Shown here: positions 1 to 5,544 of the stretch, piece after piece
Layout: each line of letters begins with the position of its first letter
Position numbering within the stretch: the stretch's first letter is position 1
Source of the DNA: Sulfurivirga caldicuralii
GTDB taxonomy: Bacteria > Pseudomonadota > Gammaproteobacteria > Thiomicrospirales > Thiomicrospiraceae
DNA: 7,497 nucleotides
Direction of reading: 5' to 3'
Assembly (NCBI GenBank): GCA_015661715.1
Contig: DQVN01000070.1
Location: 1 to 7,497 of the forward strand
Translations under genes and position numbers: made by a program
The notes under the pieces: generated by a model
Database searches by the model: none
What the model was told of the DNA's origin: nothing
The model's input: only the letters and a program-made list of their open reading frames with translations

Positions 1-534
1 ACTTTTGACATTGAAAATCATTGGTTGCAAGGGGTGCGCCGGGTGCCGAGCCCAAATTGTGATCAACGGCCGGCGGATACGCCCATTGAGCTGGTGGTGT
101 TGCATGGCATCAGTTTGCCCCCGGGAGCGTTTGGCGGACCTTATATCGAACAGTTGTTTACCAATACGCTGGATTCCGCTGCGCACCCTTATTTTGCTGA
201 GATCGCCCATCTGAATGTGTCCGCCCATGTGTTGATTCGTCGGGATGGGGAGGTGATTCAGTTTGTACCCTTTGATCAGCGGGCCTGGCATGCTGGGGTG
301 TCCAACTGGTGCGGGCGAGCGCGGTGTAATGACTTTTCTATTGGCATTGAACTGGAAGGCGCGGATCATATTCCCTATACCGATATACAGTATGTTGTGC
401 TCCGGCACTTATTGACGGCCATACAGATGCACTATCCCATTAAGGACATCGTGGGGCACAGTGATATTGCCCCGGGGCGTAAGACAGATCCTGGCGCTGC
501 TTTTGACTGGTCCCGGATTAAGGGGTTTTCTTGA
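1..534 (+). CDS. ampD: 1,6-anhydro-N-acetylmuramyl-L-alanine amidase AmpD (5' partial)
   Basis: Cytoplasmic zinc amidase that cuts the bond between anhydro-N-acetylmuramic acid and L-alanine in recycled muropeptides; in many Gram-negatives its loss induces AmpC beta-lactamase. The reading frame is open from base 1. Counting the first visible codon as residue 1, the family's zinc ligands are H35 (in LVVLHGISLPPG), H153 (in VGHSDIAPG) and D163, with catalytic E117 (in GIELEG) and K161 (in GRKTDPG). These match H34, H154, D164, E116 and K162 of the characterised enterobacterial enzyme almost one for one, so only a few N-terminal codons should lie outside the window. The TTG at 25 is an unlikely start because it would remove conserved residues before GVRRVPSPN. 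The protein ends DWSRIKGFS. The usual partner ampE does not follow; instead a small gene converges from the other strand. Identity is near certain from the motifs. Confidence 0.96.
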   Translation, partial: TFDIENHWLQGVRRVPSPNCDQRPADTPIELVVLHGISLPPGAFGGPYIEQLFTNTLDSAAHPYFAEIAHLNVSAHVLIRRDGEVIQFVPFDQRAWHAGVSNWCGRARCNDFSIGIELEGADHIPYTDIQYVVLRHLLTAIQMHYPIKDIVGHSDIAPGRKTDPGAAFDWSRIKGFS

Positions 535-745
535 GTTTTTCATGCTGCGATTTTGCGAGTTTGTTGGCGCCGGTATTTTTCGGGGTAAAGGCCTCACACG
601 GGCGTCCAGAGCTATTTTTGACCACAATAGATGGCATTTGCAGGCTTTTGAAGCCAAAAAAGCGACAACCGCGCGGGGCGGCCGCATCCCAAGTGACAAA
701 GAAGTGTTTGCATTGGAAGCAGTTGATCCGTTTATCTGTATCCAT
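518..745 (-). CDS. Small Cys-rich (CxxCxH) conserved protein
   Basis: A 75-residue protein with C9-x2-C12-x-H14, then TWD (18-20), GC at 26-27, GFKS at 31-34, PS at 38-39, and SSGRPC ending in C50. This spacing recalls a family of roughly 60-75 residue bacterial proteins that databases often label 'uracil-DNA glycosylase' with no obvious glycosylase domain. The four Cys plus His suggest a small metal-binding fold, probably zinc (inference). The tail after residue 55 is Lys-rich and looks disordered. The start is the only ATG in frame before a stop 9 nt upstream of it; no good Shine-Dalgarno precedes it. The gene is divergent from the flavodoxin gene (79 bp apart), and its last 17 bp overlap the end of ampD on the other strand. 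Other frames here are open too, but only this one gives a recognisable conserved pattern. The molecular function is unknown to me. Confidence 0.75.
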   Translation of the reverse strand: MDTDKRINCFQCKHFFVTWDAAAPRGCRFFGFKSLQMPSIVVKNSSGRPCEAFTPKNTGANKLAKSQHEKLKKTP

Positions 746-777
746 AATGTAAGTTTATCGTGAAGCGTAGAGGAAAA

Positions 778-786
778 TGCTATGAT
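778..786 (+). promoter_or_regulatory. Extended -10 promoter candidate for the flavodoxin gene
   Basis: TGCTATGAT combines a TG extension with a hexamer matching 5 of 6 bases of TATAAT. The hexamer lies 38 bp before the flavodoxin ATG. The -35 position (about 758-763, TCGTGA) matches poorly, as is common for extended -10 promoters. No clear Fur-like or other operator is visible. Confidence 0.5.
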
Positions 787-810
787 TTCAACGTTTGTGA
801 TTCCAGTAAA

Positions 811-815
811 AGGAG
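811..815 (+). promoter_or_regulatory. Ribosome binding site of the flavodoxin gene
   Basis: AGGAG lies 9 nt before the ATG at 825. It fixes the start and rules out upstream alternatives. Confidence 0.8.
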
Positions 816-824
816 CGTGATCCG

Positions 825-1355
825 ATGGCAAAAGTGGGTCTGTTTTACGGTACCGATACCGGCAATACTGAGCGTGTTGCGGAGATGATTAAAGAAAAGC
901 TGGAGGAGAAAATTGGTGAGGGTGAAGTGGAGGTGTATGATGTGGCGACCGCTTCACCGGAAGACTTTGACCAGTATGATTACATTATCCTGGGCCAGCC
1001 CACCTGGTATTATGGCGAGCTGCAGAGCAGTTGGGATGAGTTCTGGGATGACTTTAAGCAGGTGGACTTCTCCGGCAAGAAGGTGGCTAATTTCGGCCTG
1101 GGGGATCAGGCGGATTATTCGGAATATTTCCTCGACGCCATGGGCATGATGCATGATGTGGCGGTGGAAAACGGCGCTGAACCGGTGGGTTACTGGCCCA
1201 CGGAGGGGTATGAGTTTGATGCCTCTAAGGCGGTGACCGAGGATGGTGAGTTCTTTGTCGGCCTGGCGATCGATGAGGATCAGCAGCCGGAGTTGACCGA
1301 AGACCGGGTTAGCCAATGGGTGGATCAGATTGTGGAGGAGATGGGGCTGGCCTAA
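825..1355 (+). CDS. fldA: Long-chain flavodoxin
   Basis: FMN-binding low-potential electron carrier of the cytoplasm; partners in this family include ferredoxin/flavodoxin-NADP reductase, with electrons passed to enzymes such as radical-SAM proteins. At 176 residues it is the normal length for the long-chain class. The phosphate-binding loop is at 10-16 (TDTGNTE). The FMN ring is expected to stack between W61 (in PTWYYGE, 60-65) and Y98 (in GDQADYSEY, 93-101). FVGLAIDEDQQPELTEDRV near the C-terminus matches the E. coli FldA ending closely. The protein is very acidic, as usual. It has its own promoter and RBS and is followed by a strong hairpin, so it is probably monocistronic. The symbol fldA is by similarity: no nif genes are in view, and the WYYGE segment fits FldA better than NifF. 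FldB is a less likely alternative. Confidence 0.93.
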   Translation: MAKVGLFYGTDTGNTERVAEMIKEKLEEKIGEGEVEVYDVATASPEDFDQYDYIILGQPTWYYGELQSSWDEFWDDFKQVDFSGKKVANFGLGDQADYSEYFLDAMGMMHDVAVENGAEPVGYWPTEGYEFDASKAVTEDGEFFVGLAIDEDQQPELTEDRVSQWVDQIVEEMGLA

Positions 1356-1380
1356 CCGCGCTGTTTCTGGACTAAACCTT

Positions 1381-1401
1381 GATTAAACCAACGCCCTGCT
1401 T
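1381..1401 (+). repeat. Imperfect direct repeat, copy 1
   Basis: This 21-bp stretch is repeated at 1526-1546 with only two differences (A to G at 1386, G to A at 1393). It includes the 5' arm of the hairpin after the flavodoxin gene. Confidence 0.7.
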
Positions 1402-1413
1402 TTGCAGGGCGTT
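1390..1413 (+). terminator. Rho-independent-type terminator after the flavodoxin gene
   Basis: A perfect 10-bp stem (AACGCCCTGC / GCAGGGCGTT) closes a TTTT loop, 34 bp after the flavodoxin stop. The downstream tract (GTCGTTT, later CCTTTTTC) is only moderately T-rich, so efficiency is uncertain, but position and stem strength fit a terminator. Confidence 0.75.
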
Positions 1414-1525
1414 GTCGTTTAGCCTTTTTCTACGATCAGACCAATACGGTCGTTGACTGTCTGCATTGGACAGCGACAGCATTCAATGTGGGCAAGGGTA
1501 TTTGTTGATGGGTGGGTGGAAAAGT

Positions 1526-1546
1526 GATTAGACCAACACCCTGCTT
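1526..1546 (+). repeat. Imperfect direct repeat, copy 2
   Basis: Second copy of the 21-bp element at 1381-1401 (19 of 21 identical), again forming the left arm of a hairpin. Confidence 0.7.
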
Positions 1547-1561
1547 AGGCGGGGTGCTGGT
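1532..1561 (-). terminator. Terminator-like hairpin after the host-attachment-like gene
   Basis: Arms 1532-1541 and 1552-1561 pair over 10 bp. Read on the minus strand, the single imperfect position (1536/1557) becomes a G-U wobble, and the stem is followed by CTAATCACTTTTCC. It lies about 30 bp past the stop of the minus-strand gene ending at 1592. On the + strand it is followed by TATTTTGTATTTG, so it may act in both directions. Confidence 0.6.
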
Positions 1562-1591
1562 ATTTTGTATTTGTTATCTCAGGCTGGGTAC

Positions 1592-2038
1592 TTAAAGCTG
1601 GGGCAGATATTCCGGCAGATGTTTGCGGATCGCCTCTGGTGTTTCAGGCACCAGATCTTTGGCCACTTCCAGCACGACCACTTTTTTGACATTTTTATCC
1701 AGCGCATTGCGCAAATGCCCCAAAAAGCGTGGCGCAGCGGCGATAATCAGCTGTTCAAACTTTTTCTCATGAAAGGCTTTGTAAAGCGTTTCGGCCAGCT
1801 CTTTGGCAAAGCGGATAGCCTCTTCTTCAGTTGGTGTGACTTTGGGCTCATAGCCATGGTGACCGCCACCGGCGTCGTTGGCGTGTTTGCCGGGACCATC
1901 GGTGATCAGGTCACGATCGTGCAGCTTGGATTGAATGTGGAGCAGATCTTCCAGTTCGGTAAGCCCACCGGTTGGGGTGGCGGCAGTAAACAGTCGGGCC
2001 CGTGCGCTATCGGCAACGACGATCCAGGTTTTTTTCAT
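1592..2038 (-). CDS. Host-attachment protein family (baeRF-like)
   Basis: A 148-residue soluble protein of the family annotated 'protein required for attachment to host cells', assigned to the bacterial archaeo-eukaryotic release-factor-like (baeRF) group. Visible hallmarks are VVADSARARLF at 7-17, the LTELEDLLH segment around 26-34, DLITDGPG at 43-50, a Gly/His-rich loop (HANDAGGGHHGYEP, 52-65), EEEAIRFAKELAETL at 71-85 and IIAAAPRFLGHLR at 98-110. No signal peptide or membrane segment is visible, so it should be cytoplasmic despite the family name. The biochemical role is not established to my knowledge; ribosome-related action is only suggested by the family relationship. The start is well supported: AAGGAG (2045-2050) lies 6 nt before the ATG. 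It follows the M14 gene by 65 bp on the same strand with its own candidate promoter and a downstream hairpin, so it may be both independent and the last gene of the upstream operon. Confidence 0.88.
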   Translation of the reverse strand: MKKTWIVVADSARARLFTAATPTGGLTELEDLLHIQSKLHDRDLITDGPGKHANDAGGGHHGYEPKVTPTEEEAIRFAKELAETLYKAFHEKKFEQLIIAAAPRFLGHLRNALDKNVKKVVVLEVAKDLVPETPEAIRKHLPEYLPQL

Positions 2039-2069
2039 ATTGCACTCCTTTTTGTTGGGTGATGTTTTC

Positions 2070-2096
2070 TTTATAGCATGAAATGATGCTTTTCAA
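2070..2096 (-). promoter_or_regulatory. Promoter candidate for the host-attachment-like gene
   Basis: On the minus strand, TTGAAA (2091-2096) is followed after 15 nt by TATAAA (2070-2075), which is preceded by TG plus one base, giving an extended -10 (TGCTATAAA). The spacer is short, or 16 nt if TTTGAA is the -35. An inverted repeat, AGCAT-6-ATGCT (2075-2090), fills the spacer and could be an operator. Confidence 0.5.
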
Positions 2097-2103
2097 AGGG
2101 GAA

Positions 2104-2913
2104 TTAGCGGATTTTATCCAACCAGTGGGCTAAATCCTGCCACATGCTCTGGATCTGCTGACGGGTGGGCATGTTCGCTGCACTGGCCAGTTCGATGGTC
2201 AGCACCGGAATATGCAGGTATTCACCGGCATAACGACCCAGAGAGCCGGGGTAGGTGCCGAGCTGGCGCAGTTTGAGCGGGCCTAGCTTCTGCGGGACGA
2301 TTATATGGTGGGGGCCGTCGTAGTCCAGGAGTTTGTATGGGGCATGCAGGGCAATGATGATATGGGGTTGAAAGTTGCGGATCAGACTGAGCACATATCG
2401 GGTTTCCGGTTCGGAAGCGGGCGCGGGTCCGGGGTAATAGCGGGGGTTGCGCCGTTTGAACTGCTGCCACCAGTTGTGGGCATGGGTGTGCCAGTCAGGG
2501 GAGGGGAAGTTGCGGTTCAGATCGACGCCGCGGGCATTGGTGCGTTGTGAGGGGCGGCGGAAGAGGCCATCGGGGTTGACCACAGGTACCACCAGCCAAT
2601 CGTGTCGCAGATGGGGTTGCTGTTCAATCAGGTTCTGTAGCCACAGGTAAGACAGGCTGACACTGGCCCACTCATCGCCATGAATACCGCCTAGAAACAG
2701 GATACGGCTGGGGACAGGGGTTTGCGGCCGGACGCGACGCGCCATCAGGGGAATGCCTTCAATGCTGGTATGCCCCGAGGGCTGCAGCGTCAGCCCTTTA
2801 CAGCCCGAATAGGTGACGGTTCTGAGCTTTTTGCTCAGGGTTGTACAAAAGTCCTCGGCTGAGGCGGTGGATACGATCAGAACTAAGCAGATAAAAAATG
2901 GTAACCCGCGCAT
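2104..2913 (-). CDS. Exported M14-family murein peptide amidase-like zinc peptidase
   Basis: A 269-residue zinc carboxypeptidase-fold protein. Residues 1-19 form a Sec signal peptide with a hydrophobic core (FFICLVLIV) and an A-S-A cleavage site. The M14 motifs follow in order: GGIHGDE at 75-81 (zinc ligands H78, E81), NPDG at 113-116, NARGVDLNRNF at 126-136 (substrate-binding N133, R134), PGPAPASEPETR at 161-172, zinc ligand H190 (in IALHAP), and TIEL at 239-242 with catalytic E241. The PGPxPxSEPE segment and overall pattern resemble murein peptide amidase A (MpaA), which cuts gamma-D-Glu-meso-diaminopimelate bonds. E. coli MpaA is cytoplasmic, whereas the signal peptide here points to the periplasm. 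C23 and C38 in the N-terminal extension could form a disulfide. The ATG lies 6 nt after the pilU stop with no clear Shine-Dalgarno, suggesting translational coupling. The substrate is inferred; another D,L- or L,D-cleaving M14 activity is possible. Confidence 0.85.
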   Translation of the reverse strand: MRGLPFFICLVLIVSTASAEDFCTTLSKKLRTVTYSGCKGLTLQPSGHTSIEGIPLMARRVRPQTPVPSRILFLGGIHGDEWASVSLSYLWLQNLIEQQPHLRHDWLVVPVVNPDGLFRRPSQRTNARGVDLNRNFPSPDWHTHAHNWWQQFKRRNPRYYPGPAPASEPETRYVLSLIRNFQPHIIIALHAPYKLLDYDGPHHIIVPQKLGPLKLRQLGTYPGSLGRYAGEYLHIPVLTIELASAANMPTRQQIQSMWQDLAHWLDKIR

Positions 2914-2919
2914 CTTGAG

Positions 2920-4059
2920 TTATGTGGTTGGTTTGATGGTGTGGAGTGTTTGGGCTTCTTCCGGCAGTTTGCCAGCCAGCTTGATTTTCAAGCGCACATC
3001 ATTGGGCGCGTCGGCATAGCGCATGGCATTATCGTAGCTGATCAGCCCCTGGTCGAACAGTTCCAGGATATGCTGATCGAATGTTTGCATGCCCACTTCT
3101 CGCGAGACGGCCATGGCTTCTTTCAGGTGTTGGATGTCACCTTTGAAAATGAGGTCTTTGATACGCTGGGTGCCAATGAGGATTTCAACGGCGGCCACCC
3201 GTCCGCCGCCGATTTTGGGGATCAGGCGTTGGGAGACAATGGCCAGGAGATTGAAAGAGAGATCCATCAGCAGTTGACTGCGTTTTTCTTCGGGAAAAAA
3301 GTTGATAATGCGGTCCAGGGCCTGGTTGGCATTGTTGGCATGCAGTGTGGATAGGCATAAATGGCCGGTTTCGGCAAAGCTGATGGCGTGTTCCATGGTT
3401 TCCTGCTCTCGGATCTCACCGATCATGATCACATCCGGTGCTTGACGGAGGGCGTTTTTCAGCGCTTCAAAATAGCTGAGTGTATCTGTGCCCACTTCCC
3501 GCTGCGAGACGATGCAGCGTTTGTGGCGATGGATAAATTCAATGGGGTCTTCAATGGTGATGATATGTCCCTTGCTGTGGCGGTTGCGATAATCAATCAG
3601 ACTGGCCAGGGAGGTAGATTTACCTGTGCCGGTACCGCCGACGAAGAGTATCAACCCCCGGTTTTTCATGATCAGTTCTTGGACCACCGAAGGTAGGCCC
3701 AGTGTCTCAAGGTTTGGAATGTCGGTTTTAATGGTGCGTGCCACCAGCGCAGGGGTGCCCCGCTGCATGAAAATGTTGACACGAAAACGTCCCACACCGG
3801 GAATTGAGTAGGCAAAGTTATACTCCAGTTGCCGCTTGAAGGCTTTTAGCTGTTGTGCCGTGAGGCCGGCCAGGATAATCTGTTCAGCCAGTTGAGGGGA
3901 CAGCCGCTCTTCAGCCAGAAAGTGCATCTTGCCATCGATGCGGATGGCAATAGGCGCGCCTGCTTCAATGTACAGATCGGAACCGCCTTGGTGGTGGAGG
4001 GCCAGCAGGGCGTCTTCAAAGGCTTGTTTACTTTCTTCGGGACTCAGTTGTGTGTCCAT
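2920..4059 (-). CDS. pilU: Type IV pilus retraction ATPase PilU
   Basis: A 379-residue hexameric ATPase that works with PilT to retract type IV pili at the inner membrane (twitching, DNA uptake, adhesion). Residues 1-110 form the N-terminal PAS-like domain (GGSDLYIEAG at 25-34, GRFRVNIFMQR at 90-100). The RecA-like core has Walker A GGTGTGKS at 141-148, an Asp box around ITIEDPIEF (167-175), Walker B DVIMIGE at 209-215, and a His box TGHLCLSTLHANNA at 231-244. HANNANQALDRIINFFP and SYDNAMRYADAPNDVRLKIKL near the C-terminus are PilU hallmarks that separate it from PilT. Length is close to Pseudomonas PilU. The ATG is 1 nt after the pilT stop, and GAGGTG (4067-4072) inside the end of pilT serves as RBS at 7 nt spacing, so the two are translationally linked. 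PilU normally needs PilT to retract pili. Confidence 0.95.
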   Translation of the reverse strand: MDTQLSPEESKQAFEDALLALHHQGGSDLYIEAGAPIAIRIDGKMHFLAEERLSPQLAEQIILAGLTAQQLKAFKRQLEYNFAYSIPGVGRFRVNIFMQRGTPALVARTIKTDIPNLETLGLPSVVQELIMKNRGLILFVGGTGTGKSTSLASLIDYRNRHSKGHIITIEDPIEFIHRHKRCIVSQREVGTDTLSYFEALKNALRQAPDVIMIGEIREQETMEHAISFAETGHLCLSTLHANNANQALDRIINFFPEEKRSQLLMDLSFNLLAIVSQRLIPKIGGGRVAAVEILIGTQRIKDLIFKGDIQHLKEAMAVSREVGMQTFDQHILELFDQGLISYDNAMRYADAPNDVRLKIKLAGKLPEEAQTLHTIKPTT

Positions 4060-4060
4060 G

Positions 4061-5122
4061 CTAACTCACCTCAGCTGTCTGGAATAGCGCTTTGTCATGG
4101 GCCCGTTTTCTTGCTTCTTCTGGGGTGATTATCCCTTTTTGCACCAGCTCCAGCAGATGCTGATCTAAAGTTTGCATGCCGGTGCTACGGGACGTTTGCA
4201 TCATAGAGTAGATTTGAGGAATTTTTTCTTCACGGATGAGGTTGCGTACGGCTGGTGTGCCCAACAGAATCTCATACGCGGCTACACGCCCTTGGCCATC
4301 AGCGCGTTTGATCAGTGTTTGCGCAATCACCGCTTGGAGTGATTCGGATAGCATCGCGCGAATCATATCCTTTTCATTGCCTGGGAAGGCGTCCAGAATA
4401 CGGTCAATGGTTTTGGCTGCGGAGTTGGTGTGCAGGGTGCCCAGTACCAGATGGCCCGTTTCAGCGGCGGTCAGCGCAAGGGAGATGGTCTCCAAGTCGC
4501 GCATTTCGCCAATCAGGATGACATCCGGGTCTTCACGCAACGCGCTTCTTAAGGCATGGGCGAAGCCGTGGGTATGGCTGTTGAGTTCCCGTTGGTTAAT
4601 TAGGGCTTTTTTCGGTGTGTAGACGAACTCAATGGGGTCTTCAATGGTCAGAATATGGTGGGGTGCATGGCGATTGACATGTTCGATCATGGCGGCCAGG
4701 GTGGTGGATTTACCGGAACCGGTTGGGCCGGTGACCAGCACCAGGCCTCGGGGCAGGGTGGCTAGTTTTTCAAATATGGCGGGGGCGTCCAGCTCATCCA
4801 GGGTATGGATCTGTTCCGGAATCACGCGAAAAACACCAGCCAAGCCACGCCGTTGGTGAAACACATTGACGCGGAAGCGGGCAATGGTGGGTAAGGTAAA
4901 AGAAAAGTCGAGCTCGAGGCGCTCTTCAAACAAGGCGCGCTGACGATCATTCATGATGTCATACAGCAGGGTATGCGCTTCTGCAGGTTCAAGCGGCGGG
5001 AAGTCCAGTTTATAAATGTCTCCATGGCGGCGTATGATGGGAGGTTCACCGGCGGAGATATGCAGGTCGGATGCGCCTTCTTTGACACATAAGACGAGCA
5101 GGTCGGCAATGTCCATCATCAT
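4061..5122 (-). CDS. pilT: Type IV pilus retraction ATPase PilT
   Basis: The main retraction motor of type IV pili, a cytoplasmic hexameric ATPase docking on the inner-membrane platform protein PilC. It has 353 residues, close to the usual 345 or so. Residues 15-25 (EGASDLHISAG) and 82-92 (RFRVNVFHQRR) belong to the N-terminal domain. Walker A is GPTGSGKS at 132-139, the Asp box ILTIEDPIEFV at 157-167, Walker B DVILIGE at 200-206, and the His box TGHLVLGTLHTNSAAKTIDR at 222-241. The C-terminal AVRNLIRE (291-298) matches the AIRNLIRE motif required for retraction. Three ATG codons stand in a row (5120-5122, 5117-5119, 5114-5116). GAGGA at 5129-5133 is 6 nt from the first and 9 nt from the second; homologues usually begin MDI, equivalent to the third. 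The first overlaps the holC stop as ATGA. It is cotranscribed with holC and pilU. Confidence 0.95.
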   Translation of the reverse strand: MMMDIADLLVLCVKEGASDLHISAGEPPIIRRHGDIYKLDFPPLEPAEAHTLLYDIMNDRQRALFEERLELDFSFTLPTIARFRVNVFHQRRGLAGVFRVIPEQIHTLDELDAPAIFEKLATLPRGLVLVTGPTGSGKSTTLAAMIEHVNRHAPHHILTIEDPIEFVYTPKKALINQRELNSHTHGFAHALRSALREDPDVILIGEMRDLETISLALTAAETGHLVLGTLHTNSAAKTIDRILDAFPGNEKDMIRAMLSESLQAVIAQTLIKRADGQGRVAAYEILLGTPAVRNLIREEKIPQIYSMMQTSRSTGMQTLDQHLLELVQKGIITPEEARKRAHDKALFQTAEVS

Positions 5123-5544
5123 GGCAGTTCCTCAGGTCTAATCAGTTGGGGGGTGATGCCCAGTCGGCGGTACGCGCGGTAACGCGCCCGCCCTCGCGCC
5201 AGGAGGGCATCAGATTGGTCCAGCAACTCTATGACCTGATTATAGCCGCTGAAATGGGGAAACCATTCAGGATGCAGGTTGATTAGTATTTCGCCGATCT
5301 CTGGAGGCTTGGCCCCCCACAGGCGAATGGGCGCATCGGTGCGCGCCGCCCCCAATGCGTGGGGCAGAAAGCCGTGGGATGGCCATGCCCACAGCTGTTG
5401 ATCCAATTTGGCGGCCGCTTGCTCATCAGGTAGCCGCAGATCTATGGAATGCCCCCACAGGGTCTGATCCAGCAGGTGGATCAGATAACGCAGCCGTGCT
5501 TTGGGCGCGGTGGTGGGCAGCAGGTGAAAAACCACCTGGGTCAT
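5119..5544 (-). CDS. holC: DNA polymerase III chi subunit HolC
   Basis: Chi subunit of the DNA polymerase III clamp loader; with psi (HolD) it links the clamp loader to single-strand DNA-binding protein. It is 141 residues against about 147 in E. coli. The family pattern is visible: an N-terminal strand (TQVVFHLLP), then RYLIHLLDQTL at 19-29, LDQQLWAWPSHGFLPHAL at 47-64, the API strand (71-73), a LINL strand (87-90) and a C-terminal VIELLDQSDALLARGRARYRAYRRLG helix region. Both ends overlap neighbours by 4 bp: its ATG overlaps the pepA TGA (ATGA at 5541-5544), and its TGA overlaps the first pilT ATG (ATGA at 5119-5122). No convincing Shine-Dalgarno precedes it, so reinitiation after pepA is likely. 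The pepA-holC order is conserved in gammaproteobacteria. Confidence 0.93.
   Translation of the reverse strand: MTQVVFHLLPTTAPKARLRYLIHLLDQTLWGHSIDLRLPDEQAAAKLDQQLWAWPSHGFLPHALGAARTDAPIRLWGAKPPEIGEILINLHPEWFPHFSGYNQVIELLDQSDALLARGRARYRAYRRLGITPQLIRPEELP

Noticed and set aside
461..763. 100-codon + strand open frame after ampD
   Set aside because: Starts inside ampD without an RBS and is antisense to the Cys-rich gene; no family resemblance.
409..831. 140-codon minus-strand open frame around the ampD-flavodoxin gap
   Set aside because: It covers the 3' end of ampD and the flavodoxin RBS and start, has no recognisable features, and competes with the Cys-rich frame at 518-745, which does show a conserved pattern.
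1456..1480. Short inverted repeat CTGTC/GACAG in the gap after the flavodoxin gene
   Set aside because: Only 5 bp of pairing with no T tract; expected by chance at this length.
1565..2062. 165-codon + strand open frame
   Set aside because: It lies antisense to the well-supported host-attachment-like gene, has no RBS and shows no recognisable family pattern; it is a coding shadow.
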